The notes under the pieces are model-generated. The model did no database searches. It saw only the letters and a list, made by a program, of their open reading frames with translations, and was not told the DNA's origin. DNA of 8,671 bases from Actinomycetes bacterium (GTDB lineage Bacteria; Actinomycetota; Acidimicrobiia; Acidimicrobiales; Acidimicrobiaceae): positions 1 to 8,671 of the forward strand of contig JAKBSX010000076.1 of NCBI GenBank assembly GCA_021844725.1, in the 5' to 3' direction. This document shows positions 1-7,292 of this stretch, in pieces; the stretch's first letter is position 1; each line of letters starts with the position of its first letter. The position numbers and the translations under genes were made by a program.

Positions 1-1521
1 ATGCTCCAGGTAGTCATCAATGCCACCAGCTTCGAACATCACCGCATCAAGTACAAAAGAGATGTATGGTTCCGGATCTGCATCAGTAATATTTTCAAAG
101 GTGCGCATTGATGTGGCGAATACGGTTCGCACGTGTGGCTTAAGCATCCATCTCGATATTCGATACATCAACCAGGATCTGAGAGCATGCTCTGAAAGCT
201 TCGGGCCATTCAAACAGCATGCTTTATATTTTCTCCCTGACCCACAGGGACATGGATCATTGCGTTCAACTGAAGTAACTCTTGGGTAAAGGCTGTACGC
301 AAATTCGAGATCGGGTGAAACAAGTTCAGGATCGCACCTCTGAAGCCGTGAGAGATAGGCGCCATAATTACCCCTGTCTGCTTCGTAGTAGGCCAGTTCC
401 AAAACTGCTGGTTCGAAATTTGGATCAAAGCGCAAAGCTGAATGAAGGTCTTGCTCTGCCCCCAGAGCATCACCGGCTACTTCTTTTAGCATTGCCCGAA
501 CATAATAAGCAGAAGCAACTTCAGGTCGATTCACTGATGTAAAGCTGTCGATAAACTCACCAAAAGAAGGACCGTTAAATACCTGAAAAAGAGGACCGGA
601 AATATAGCCTATAAGTCCATCTGCAACAGCTCCATGGCTGAGTGCTTTCAAAAAAGCACTTTTATCAATATCTGACTTGTTTTCAACTTTCCAGTCTTGC
701 CAAGCTCGCATGACTTTCTCGAATGCGGAAATGCAGCAGTTGTTGAATCCATACTCTCCAAATATCTGCTTCTTCCGAATCTCGTCAACTTTCTCTCCGG
801 GAGTCACCCATTTTTCACCTCGTCGACCAAACCAATGTCCACGGGTCTCAAGACCGAGACCACTAATAAGCTCGCTTAGTGGTGGAACCGGGGTTCTAAA
901 TAGAGCTGGGTAGTCGCAAAGGGTCCTTAGAAGTAATTCCGATAATCCAAATCCGATTCCGTCATGGTTCTCAATAATTCGCTCGACAACTTCGGCAAAC
1001 GACGCTCTTTCAGCCTCGCCCGATGAAGCAGTCTTTGGGCTGCTGATCCTAAAGCTACTGCCGACTCGCTGAATTCCAATCAGGTCTCCAGCTGAGTAAG
1101 AACTAAGCCATCCAGATGGTCCCTTTAAGATCCCTTCGTTGGGTCTGTCTATGTCAAATGGATCATCTGATGGTACAACCTCGAGGTTGGCTTCGTGCTC
1201 AAAAATAAATTCATCGAGGTCCACATCAAGGCCCAGAAAATCCGGATACAAACTCACCGTCCCAGATGTAATCTCCTTTTCGCTTAGCCGGTGGGTGAGA
1301 TAGACCCCATCAACCATATGGTCGTAGCGGTTATAGAAACCATGGAGAGAACACCAGATTTCTGCCGAATCTTCTAATACCTCGATAAGATCCTCATGAT
1401 CCTGGTCATCTTCATCTAAAAGACCCACCTGCAAAAGGTGTTCGACAATTTCCTGGTAAGTCTTGGGTCCGGAATCTAAAATGTTTAGTACTTCTTCAAG
1501 CAGTTCATCAAAATCGGTCAC
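1..1521 (-). CDS. SEC-C motif protein (3' end beyond window)
   Basis: An open frame of 507 codons runs uninterrupted from a GTG at 1519-1521 to the window edge, so the C-terminus is missing. An in-frame TAA at 1531-1533 leaves GTG as the only usual start; no strong ribosome binding site is visible. A SEC-C zinc motif lies at residues 424-436 (DPCPCGSGRKYKACC), with C424, C426, C435 and C436 in the family's CxCx8CC spacing. This motif is known from the SecA C-terminus and many unrelated proteins, where it binds zinc. The N-terminal 40 residues (DELLEEVLNILDSGPKTY) resemble a small winged-helix segment. An acidic stretch follows, and a TPR-like helical region precedes the motif (about 350-410, with AEQDLHSALRFDPNFEPA). 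It is not SecA: no DEAD helicase motifs are seen. The cellular role is unknown. It is missed by a scan that requires a start and stop within the window. Confidence 0.85.
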   Translation of the reverse strand, partial: MTDFDELLEEVLNILDSGPKTYQEIVEHLLQVGLLDEDDQDHEDLIEVLEDSAEIWCSLHGFYNRYDHMVDGVYLTHRLSEKEITSGTVSLYPDFLGLDVDLDEFIFEHEANLEVVPSDDPFDIDRPNEGILKGPSGWLSSYSAGDLIGIQRVGSSFRISSPKTASSGEAERASFAEVVERIIENHDGIGFGLSELLLRTLCDYPALFRTPVPPLSELISGLGLETRGHWFGRRGEKWVTPGEKVDEIRKKQIFGEYGFNNCCISAFEKVMRAWQDWKVENKSDIDKSAFLKALSHGAVADGLIGYISGPLFQVFNGPSFGEFIDSFTSVNRPEVASAYYVRAMLKEVAGDALGAEQDLHSALRFDPNFEPAVLELAYYEADRGNYGAYLSRLQRCDPELVSPDLEFAYSLYPRVTSVERNDPCPCGSGRKYKACCLNGPKLSEHALRSWLMYRISRWMLKPHVRTVFATSMRTFENITDADPEPYISFVLDAVMFEAGGIDDYLEH

Positions 1522-2021
1522 CGATACAGATTAGGCGTCACAAAGAAACAAAACAACTGCAAATCCCAGATATAATGACGCTGAAATTGCGCCGTTGCAG
1601 TGACCTTATTAAACCACTTAAAACCAAAGACGCGTTTATAGCTTTTTGGGAATTGGCAATCGGCTATGCGTGCTGTTAAACGCTCCTATTTCCAAATAGA
1701 CGCTATCTCCAGGAAATGCAAGCCCCAAAAAATACCACGAATAGAAAACCCAATTTTTAGAAAACCTTCCGCCTTGAAGACCCTACCTTTTGAATACCAA
1801 AGGGCAACAAATCCCAAAAGGAACAAGTCCGAAAAAGGTAGGTCAATTCCTTGCGTCACTTCCTCGGTCCGTCAAGTCGAGGATTTATCTCGCCAAATAT
1901 GAGCCGAAGTTGCATACTCTCAAAACAGGTTTCCATTACCCATAGCGTGATAAGGCGGAGTTCAAAAACCAGCTTTGTGCACCCAGGTCAACAAATTATG
2001 CTGTCCGCTTCAGAACAAACC
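1522..2021. other. Intergenic region without a supportable gene
   Basis: About 500 bases separate the SEC-C gene start from the end of the small gene at 2022. The open frames here (for example plus strand 1666-1902 and 1851-2276) give basic, low-complexity translations with no recognisable motif, and the longer one lies opposite the better minus-strand gene. The stretch is relatively A-rich on the plus strand and holds an imperfect inverted repeat (1781-1843). It should carry the promoter of the minus-strand SEC-C gene, but no convincing -35/-10 pair was found; a TTGCCA and a TATAAA on the minus strand near 1640-1660 are only 13 bases apart. Confidence 0.5.
1781..1843. repeat. Imperfect inverted repeat
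   Basis: CCTACCTTTT at 1782-1791 is matched by its complement AAAAGGTAGG at 1833-1842, and the match extends imperfectly on both sides (GACCCTACCTTTT against AAAAAGGTAGGTC). The arms are 41 bases apart, too far for a tight terminator hairpin. The repeat could be the remnant ends of a small mobile element, paired protein sites, or chance. No gene lies between the arms. Confidence 0.4.
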
Positions 2022-2309
2022 TCATTCCTCAACAAACAGCCCAGCCGAGATCCCAAAACACCACAGCTCGCTGCAAAGGGAAAGCTGACGCATAAAGTGC
2101 AGGCTATCCCGGTCCGACAGGGAGGAGCTGCACAAATTATTAGCCAGCTCAAGGGATTCAGATGCAATCTGTTCCAGCTGACAGTAAGGAACCATCTCTG
2201 CGTCTCTGCGCAGATTAGAAATTTCCAAAGCGGTCATCTCGTCATCCGTGGTTTCTTGAAGCTCGCCAAGCAATAGAGATAATTCGCCAGCAATATAGTG
2301 CCATGTCAT
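2022..2309 (-). CDS. Small hypothetical helical protein
   Basis: A 95-residue protein begins at ATG 2307-2309 (MTWHYIAGELSLLLGEL) and ends at TGA 2022-2024. A TTG six codons upstream is in frame, but the ATG is preferred because a GGGGTG stretch lies 8 bases before it. The sequence looks like a real protein: a hydrophobic N-terminal helix, an acidic helical middle (TTDDEMTALEISNLRRDAE), a regular amphipathic pattern, and four cysteines (43, 60, 79, 84). No signal peptide or membrane span is evident and no family is recognised. It lies 131 bases after acs on the same strand with no clear terminator between, so the two may be co-transcribed. The opposing plus-strand frame is longer but less protein-like. 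Function unknown. Confidence 0.55.
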   Translation of the reverse strand: MTWHYIAGELSLLLGELQETTDDEMTALEISNLRRDAEMVPYCQLEQIASESLELANNLCSSSLSDRDSLHFMRQLSLCSELWCFGISAGLFVEE

Positions 2310-2320
2310 AGTTATGGCAC
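2298..2320 (-). promoter_or_regulatory. Inverted repeat across the start codon of the small gene
   Basis: The perfect 7-base arms GTGCCAT (2298-2304) and ATGGCAC (2314-2320) flank a 9-base spacer. In the minus-strand RNA they would form a hairpin whose loop AACUAUGAC contains the AUG start of the 95-residue protein. The 5' arm also takes up part of the GGGGTG ribosome binding stretch. This could limit translation or be a DNA operator. The repeat is seen directly; any function is inferred. Confidence 0.4.
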
Positions 2321-2440
2321 CCCGCAATTCATATAAAAGCCAAATTACAGGCCACTACTTGTCAATCAGATCATGTCATAAATCCCTAGCTGATTTAATA
2401 ACTTGCCAATTCCACATCTGGCTGGGGCCTCAAATCTCAG

Positions 2441-4555
2441 CTACTCCGCGTTTCCATAAGCCTTGATCTCCTCCACTTCCTGGGGCGACAACTTCCGAGG
2501 AAGCTCTCCTCTCGTCAATTTGTCACTTTGTACCTGATGACGGATCCCCTCCACAACTTCAGCATTGGCAAGCGTCGTCAAGTCTCCAGGATCAGAAAAG
2601 TTCGATATCCCAGCTATAACTCTCCTCATGATCTTTCCCGATCTGGTCTTAGGCATATCGGCTACGATCCACACGTTCTTGGGACGGGCAATCTTACCAA
2701 TTTCTGTCTCGATTGCCTTCGAAACCCTATCTGAGATCTCTTTACTGGGTTTAACTCCCGGTTTTAGCGAAACATACATTTCAACCACGCGACCGCGCAG
2801 TTCGTCTATCACAGGCACTGCAGCTGCCTCTGCAATCTCAGGTACCGTCAAGCTCGCAGACTCAAGTTCCTTGGTTCCAAGACGATGTCCCGCAACGTTG
2901 ATCACGTCATCGACTCGACCAAGAATCCTGAAGTAACCATCAGCAGCTTTCATCGCGCCATCGCCAGCAAAGTAGGGCCAATCCCGCCAATCCTTGCTCT
3001 TGACATCCCGGCAGTACTTTTGGTAATAGACCTGGACAAACCTCTCAGGTTGGCCATAGATGGTTTGGAAAATTCCCGGCCAGGGATTGCGAATGCACAT
3101 GTTTCCAGCTCGGCCGCTTCCGGCCTCCACTTCATTGCCATCCTCGTCATAAACTACCGGATAGACTCCAAGCACCCCAGGTCCACAGCTACCCGGTTTC
3201 ATAGGCTGCAATGCTGGCAAAGTACTACCTAGGAATCCGCCATTTTCGGTCTGCCACCAAGTATCGACAATTACAGCTTCCCCTTTGCCCACCACTTTCT
3301 GATACCAGCGCCACACCTCAGGCTCTATCGGCTCACCAACTGTGGTCATATGCTTGAAGTGATAGTTGTACTTTGCCGGCTCGTCCGGTCCAACCTTGCG
3401 CAGCATTCTGATGGTGGTCGGTGCGGTATGAAATATCGACACCCCGAGACGTTCTGCTATCCGCCAGACTCTCCCCGCATCAGGATATGTGGGCACGCCT
3501 TCATACATCACTGATGTTGTGCCGAGTGACAACGGGCCATAGACAATGTATGAGTGCCCTGTTATCCAACCAATATCAGCCAGACACCAGTAGGTATCTT
3601 CAGGATGAATGTCCTGATAATACTTCGAGGTACCAGCCACATAAGACAGATACCCTCCAGTGGAATGCTGGCAGCCTTTGGGCTTGCCGGTTGATCCACT
3701 TGTATACATCAGGAACAGTGGAGCTTCTGATGGCATCGAAACTGGTTCGACAATACTGTGATGGTAATCCTTCAAGATGTCGTCAACGAATACGTCCCGA
3801 CCTTCAACTATTCCGCTTTGCGAGCCATATTGCTGTGGATGCCGACGCCATACCAGAACCTTTTCTACATCAAATCCAAGCTCATGCGCAGTGGCTACCG
3901 CTTCGTCAGCCTTAACCTTGTGGTCAATCAACTCCCCATTGCGGTAGTAACTATCCATGGTGATCAAAATATGGCTCGCTGAGTCTGCAATCCTTCCCCC
4001 ACAGGCGGCACCGCTGAAACCGGCAAACACTTCAGAATGGATTACCCCAAGACGGGCGCAAGCAAGCATCGACACCGGTAACTCCGGGACCATCGGCATG
4101 TGGAACGTAACCCGATCTCCAGCCTTGAGCCCGCAATAGTCCCTCAAAAGTGCGGCAAACTCATTAACCTGTTGATATAGCTCCTGATATGTAACCGCCT
4201 TGGTCTGTTCGCTCTCAAGCTCCGGCACCCAGATGATCGCGGCCTTGTTGCGGTTCTTTTCCAGATGACGATCCACGCAGTTGTAAGAAGCATTCAACTT
4301 GCCGCCAACAAACCACTTCCAAAACGGGGGGTTACTGGTATCAAGAGTCGTATGCCAATAGTGATCCCAACTGAGCAGATCAGCATACTCTTTGAAGCAC
4401 TCTGGAAAATTCTTCTCGCTAAATCGCTCTAAAATAGCGGGGTCGGACGCGTTGGCCTGTCCGATGAATTTTGCTGGTGGGTAGTAAAGTTCCTCTTCAC
4501 GCCAGTGTACAGCAATCTGGGCTTCGGATACCTGTTCCTCTTCTTCTGTCGACAT
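2441..4555 (-). CDS. acs: Acetyl-CoA synthetase (AMP-forming)
   Basis: This 704-residue enzyme activates acetate to acetyl-CoA in two steps, through acetyl-AMP and then CoA transfer, in the cytoplasm. The ANL-family motifs occur in order: phosphate-binding loop YTSGSTGKPKG (284-294), A5 motif DTWWQTENGG (431-440), A7 region YFAGDGA with D532, the hinge and CoA region GRVDDVINVAGHRLGT (546-561), and the C-terminal catalytic lysine K641 in PKTRSGK. K641 is the residue acetylated by Pat-type enzymes in studied Acs proteins. The Trp pair W433/W434 fits the small acyl pocket of acetyl-CoA synthetases. Two departures from the usual motifs are N438 (usually Thr) and A555 in NVAGHR (usually Ser). A longer segment before A7 (about 510-527, with KSKDWRDWPY) makes it longer than the usual ~650 residues. 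GGAGGT at 4562-4567 lies 6 bases before the ATG. It is divergent from the sulfide unit. Propionate could also be a substrate. Confidence 0.95.
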   Translation of the reverse strand: MSTEEEEQVSEAQIAVHWREEELYYPPAKFIGQANASDPAILERFSEKNFPECFKEYADLLSWDHYWHTTLDTSNPPFWKWFVGGKLNASYNCVDRHLEKNRNKAAIIWVPELESEQTKAVTYQELYQQVNEFAALLRDYCGLKAGDRVTFHMPMVPELPVSMLACARLGVIHSEVFAGFSGAACGGRIADSASHILITMDSYYRNGELIDHKVKADEAVATAHELGFDVEKVLVWRRHPQQYGSQSGIVEGRDVFVDDILKDYHHSIVEPVSMPSEAPLFLMYTSGSTGKPKGCQHSTGGYLSYVAGTSKYYQDIHPEDTYWCLADIGWITGHSYIVYGPLSLGTTSVMYEGVPTYPDAGRVWRIAERLGVSIFHTAPTTIRMLRKVGPDEPAKYNYHFKHMTTVGEPIEPEVWRWYQKVVGKGEAVIVDTWWQTENGGFLGSTLPALQPMKPGSCGPGVLGVYPVVYDEDGNEVEAGSGRAGNMCIRNPWPGIFQTIYGQPERFVQVYYQKYCRDVKSKDWRDWPYFAGDGAMKAADGYFRILGRVDDVINVAGHRLGTKELESASLTVPEIAEAAAVPVIDELRGRVVEMYVSLKPGVKPSKEISDRVSKAIETEIGKIARPKNVWIVADMPKTRSGKIMRRVIAGISNFSDPGDLTTLANAEVVEGIRHQVQSDKLTRGELPRKLSPQEVEEIKAYGNAE

Positions 4556-4835
4556 CTATCGACCTCCCCCATTAAATGGAGCGTAAACAGCGAGCTTGAT
4601 CCTACTCCCTTACAATTCAAAAGTAAATAGATAACTAACTCAGTAGTAACATAAGAAAAAAGCTGATCACGCTTTAGAAATAAAGCCAGCTTAAACCACG
4701 GTTACAGCTGGAAAGAATATGGGATGAATACGGGACTATCAGAACTCCAGGAGCAATGATCTAACTCATAACCGGTCCACATGATTGGCTCCCTTGATCT
4801 GAATCCTCTTCCAAAGTGCAAATAAACTCCCCGTT

Positions 4836-4851
4836 TCTCGCAAGTGCGAGA
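4836..4851. promoter_or_regulatory. 16-bp palindrome, candidate operator
   Basis: TCTCGCAAGTGCGAGA has perfect 7-base arms around a central AG. It lies 84 bases before the ArsR start codon and about 285 bases from the acs start, in an otherwise AT-rich region. Its size and symmetry suit a dimeric winged-helix or HTH repressor. The adjacent ArsR protein is the obvious candidate to bind it, but that is inference. It has no U-run, so it is not a typical terminator. Confidence 0.5.
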
Positions 4852-4899
4852 CCAGTTTCAGCGAAGCATACGAATAATCCTTTCTATAAATAAATAACT

Positions 4900-4920
4900 T
4901 GCAATGAAGATATATTTGCA
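4900..4920. promoter_or_regulatory. TGCAA-N11-TTGCA dyad before the ArsR gene
   Basis: TGCAA (4900-4904) and TTGCA (4916-4920) are perfect complements, centred about 25 bases before the ATG at 4935 in an AT-rich stretch. ArsR-family repressors often bind AT-rich dyads over or next to their own promoter. The arms are short and could be chance. Confidence 0.3.
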
Positions 4921-4934
4921 TTATCTGGAAAATT

Positions 4935-5624
4935 ATGGAATATCAAAATAACGATATTTTTAGGGATGATATCTATCAGCAGTTAGCCCGGATAGGCAAG
5001 ATTGTGGGACATCCAAAAAGGATCGAGCTACTTGAAATCCTCTGTCAAGGTGAGCGGCCTGTGGATTCTCTGGCCGCAACTACCGGGCTTCAAATGACAA
5101 CAGCATCTGCCCATCTTCAAGTGATGCGCCAGGCCCGGTTAGTGGAAACACGCCGGGATGGAACTCGTATCTATTATCGGGTTGCCGGCGTGGAAGTCTG
5201 CCAATTCGTCAAAGCACTGAGTGATCTGGGCAGGGCCCGACTTGCAGAAATAGAACAGATCCTGAGAGAAATCGAAATTGGTAGCCACAGCACTGAACTG
5301 GTATCGCGTCAGGAGTTACTAGGGCGGGTTAAGCGGGGAGATACAGTTGTAATCGACGTACGGCCGAGCGAGGAATACCAGGCTGGACACATTCCCGGAG
5401 CTCTTTCACTTCCCCTTGAACTCCTTGAAGCCAGACTGGATGAGATTGAACCCAGCCAGGATGTGGTCGCCTACTGCCGCGGACCTTTATGTCTGTTGGC
5501 CCCTCAGGCGGTTGCCATACTTCGCAAACGTGGAATCAATGCTCAGCGGCTGGAGGAAGGAATGCCAGAGTGGCGCCATGCCGGTCTACCAGTGGCAGTC
5601 GGCATTCAACCGGGATCAATTTGA
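4935..5624 (+). CDS. ArsR-family regulator fused to a rhodanese domain
   Basis: The 229 residues hold two domains. Residues about 12-100 form an ArsR winged helix: GHPKRIELLEIL, recognition region TTASAHLQVMRQARLVE (55-71), and wing RRDGTRIYYR. Residues about 124-222 form a rhodanese domain: DVRPSEEYQAGHIPGA (141-156) and the active-site loop YCRGPLC with C181 as the expected persulfide-forming cysteine and C186 as a second thiol. Neither the ArsR CVC metal site nor the SmtB-type histidine/acid pattern in the last helix is present, so an arsenic or zinc sensor is unlikely. C37 in EILCQGE is placed like a redox cysteine of sulfide-responsive ArsR proteins, and C89 might partner it. The likely role is to repress this operon and respond to sulfane sulfur. 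The ribosome binding site is weak (GGAA at 4928-4931, touching the start region). It is the first gene of the unit with DsrE and SQR. The family is clear; the inducer is inferred. Confidence 0.9.
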   Translation: MEYQNNDIFRDDIYQQLARIGKIVGHPKRIELLEILCQGERPVDSLAATTGLQMTTASAHLQVMRQARLVETRRDGTRIYYRVAGVEVCQFVKALSDLGRARLAEIEQILREIEIGSHSTELVSRQELLGRVKRGDTVVIDVRPSEEYQAGHIPGALSLPLELLEARLDEIEPSQDVVAYCRGPLCLLAPQAVAILRKRGINAQRLEEGMPEWRHAGLPVAVGIQPGSI

Positions 5625-5673
5625 TATTTTCAATTGGCCCACAATCTAGACATGAAATGGAGGTGGGCAAGTC

Positions 5674-6024
5674 ATGAAGATCCTTATCATCCTGAACGAT
5701 CCACCATATGGCACTGAACGTTCTCATAACGGTTTACGCATGGCGGGAGCCCTGGCCCGACGGGACGGAGTCGAAATCAGAGTATTTCTTTTTGGAGACT
5801 CAGTGGGATGTGCTGTGGCTAATCAGAAAGTTCCCGATGGTTACTACCACTTGGATCGCATGGTCACATCAGTTATCAGACACGGCAGCATGATTGGGCT
5901 TTGTGGTACCTGCATGGAAGCTAGAGCTATCACGCAAGAGGCACTGGTTGACGGTGCCCAACAGTCAACCCTGGAACAATCTGCTGACTGGACTTTATGG
6001 GCCGACAAAATATTGAGCTTTTAG
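5674..6024 (+). CDS. DsrE-family sulfur-handling protein
   Basis: A 116-residue protein of DsrE/YchN-type fold. The N-terminal strand and loop MKILIILNDPPYGTERS leads into a helix (NGLRMAGALARR), then the strand VEIRVFLFGDSVGCA and the C-terminal cysteine loop IGLCGTCMEAR with C77 and C80. The cysteines C46, C77 and C80 could carry persulfide sulfur, as known for DsrE and TusD-type proteins; which one acts here is not shown. It has no signal peptide, so it is cytoplasmic. GGAGGTG at 5659-5665 lies 8 bases before the ATG. It starts 49 bases after the ArsR-rhodanese stop and ends 53 bases before the proposed SQR start, so a single transcript is likely. It may pass sulfane sulfur between SQR products and the rhodanese. 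The exact partner is unknown. Confidence 0.88.
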   Translation: MKILIILNDPPYGTERSHNGLRMAGALARRDGVEIRVFLFGDSVGCAVANQKVPDGYYHLDRMVTSVIRHGSMIGLCGTCMEARAITQEALVDGAQQSTLEQSADWTLWADKILSF

Positions 6025-6065
6025 TAGGACTTTGAACGCCCTTGTGTGAATGAACTAAGCGGAAA

Positions 6066-6071
6066 AAGGGG
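6066..6071 (+). promoter_or_regulatory. Ribosome binding site that points to an ATA start for SQR
   Basis: AAGGGG lies 6 bases before the ATA codon at 6078-6080. The protein read from there begins (M)TIRIVVLGGSFGGL, the usual N-terminus for this flavoprotein family. The frame is closed upstream by TGA at 6051-6053, and no ATG, GTG or TTG occurs in frame before 6342. The site therefore argues for initiation at or very near 6078. Confidence 0.6.
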
Positions 6072-6077
6072 ATAAAA

Positions 6078-7292
6078 ATAACAATTCGCATTGTTGTACT
6101 TGGTGGATCCTTTGGCGGTCTCGCTAGCAGTTATGAACTGCGGAAGCACCTTCAGCCCGAGCAGTGTCAAATTACTCTGATATCAAAAGACGAAAATTTC
6201 ACCTACATTCCTTCGCTTCCCTGGCTCGCCCTTGGAACCAGGACTCCCAGGCAGATTTCATTCCCCCTCGCTCCCCCGCTGCGACATAACCATATAACCT
6301 TTGCTCACGAGACTGTCATTTCCATTGAACCTGAGCAACAGATGGTGATAACTGACCGCCAACAACATCCATACGATTACCTGGTTATAGCTACAGGACA
6401 CCGAAGCGCCAATGAAGCAGTACCCGGCCTTGGTCCCTTCAGCGGACCGGGGCATTCACTGATGTCGCTACCGGAAGCATCTGAAATGCGTGATTCCCTG
6501 GTTCGATTCGTGGCTTCACCCGGACCAGTTGTGATTGGTGCCGCCCCCGGCGCCAGCTGCATAGGACCCAGCTATGAATTTCTTTTTGAACTGGATTACT
6601 TTCTACGCCGCCGCCAAATGCGGCATCAGGTGCCGATCACTTTCATCACCCCGGAGCCGTTTTTGGGTCACATGGGGATGGGAGGAGTGGGCAAGCTACG
6701 GCAGCTGCTGGAAGGAAAATTTGAAGAACACGACATACGTTGTCGGACTTCCGCGGCCATTACTAAAATCACAGAGGAGACCGTTGAGGTGGACGGTTCA
6801 AAGCCGCTTCCCTCAAAGCTTTCCATGGTAATCCCACCTCTTGCCGGAGTAACCGCAATAGCTGATAGCGCGAGACTCGCTAACCCAAAAGGTTTCATCT
6901 CAGTTGACCCCTATTATCGGCACCTCACCTACTCCAACATCTATGCAGTAGGAGTTGCAGTGGCCCTGCCCCCGGCAGATGAAACAGCCGTTCCAGTCAA
7001 CTTTCCAAAGACTGGGCATATGACTGAGCAGATGGCGACCATAGCTTCCCTGGATATCGTCGGAAAGATTCAGGGCAGGCAGACCAGAACCCATCAACTT
7101 AGTGCCCGCTGCGTGTTAGACATCGGAAATAAGGGCGTCTATTTGGCGGTTGATCCAGTTCGTCCACCTCGGGACAAGCTTCCCACCATCGCTGAAGGAC
7201 GACACTGGCTATGGACAAAACGCATATTCGAGCAAACATATCTCTGGAGAGCCAAGCGGGGGCAACGTGTTCCCACTACCTTTGGATGGTAA
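6078..7292 (+). CDS. sqr: Sulfide:quinone oxidoreductase with non-standard ATA start
   Basis: From 6078 the frame gives 404 residues, the usual SQR size. The enzyme oxidises sulfide to sulfane sulfur and passes electrons through FAD to membrane quinone. The N-terminal FAD motif is VVLGGSFGGL (6-15), followed by PSLPWLALG, the second dinucleotide-fold motif YLVIATGH (101-108), and YSNIYAVGVAVALPP (285-299) near the flavin. The redox cysteines are C161 in GAAPGASCIGPSYEF and C345 in ARCVLDIGNKG, matching the two essential cysteines of known SQRs. The third cysteine of some SQRs (HSxC) is replaced: here HSLM, with M129. The C-terminus (about 376-395, WLWTKRIFEQTYLWRAK) is amphipathic and probably sits on the membrane. 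Starting at the first ATG (6342) would remove the FAD motif, so that start is unlikely. ATA may be a genuine weak start, a mutated ATG or a sequence error. FccB-like flavoproteins are the main alternative. Confidence 0.85.
   Translation: MTIRIVVLGGSFGGLASSYELRKHLQPEQCQITLISKDENFTYIPSLPWLALGTRTPRQISFPLAPPLRHNHITFAHETVISIEPEQQMVITDRQQHPYDYLVIATGHRSANEAVPGLGPFSGPGHSLMSLPEASEMRDSLVRFVASPGPVVIGAAPGASCIGPSYEFLFELDYFLRRRQMRHQVPITFITPEPFLGHMGMGGVGKLRQLLEGKFEEHDIRCRTSAAITKITEETVEVDGSKPLPSKLSMVIPPLAGVTAIADSARLANPKGFISVDPYYRHLTYSNIYAVGVAVALPPADETAVPVNFPKTGHMTEQMATIASLDIVGKIQGRQTRTHQLSARCVLDIGNKGVYLAVDPVRPPRDKLPTIAEGRHWLWTKRIFEQTYLWRAKRGQRVPTTFGW

Larger units (their letters stand above)
4556..4934. other. 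Divergent intergenic region between acs and the sulfide unit
   Basis: These 379 bases separate two divergent transcription units and must carry the promoter of at least the plus-strand genes. No gene is seen. It is AT-rich near the ArsR start, with a possible -10 box TATAAA at 4885-4890 but no -35 box at proper spacing. Two dyads are present (4836-4851 and 4900-4920). On the acs side only the strong ribosome binding site (GGAGGT, 4562-4567) is clear. Confidence 0.6.

Noticed and set aside
282..542. Plus- and minus-strand short frames around the SEC-C motif
   Set aside because: They are shadows of the long minus-strand gene; the SEC-C motif is read only in the 507-codon frame.
1851..2276. 141-residue plus-strand open frame
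   Set aside because: It is basic, without motif or ribosome binding site, and most of it lies opposite the more protein-like minus-strand frame at 2022-2309.
2349..2373. Consensus TTGACA on the minus strand as promoter of the 95-residue gene
   Set aside because: No -10 box occurs at 16-18 bases; the nearest TATA-like sequence is 23 bases away.
3421..3915. 164-residue plus-strand open frame inside acs
   Set aside because: It is antisense to strongly conserved acs sequence (phosphate-binding loop region) and has no recognisable domain.
4899..4926. TTGCAA and TTATCT as a -35/-10 pair for the ArsR gene
   Set aside because: The -10 match is poor and transcription would begin almost at the ATG; the bases are better described as part of a dyad.
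6342..7292. SQR starting at the first ATG
   Set aside because: This would drop the FAD-binding GGSFGG motif and the adjoining conserved residues, which are intact in the same frame upstream with a ribosome binding site.
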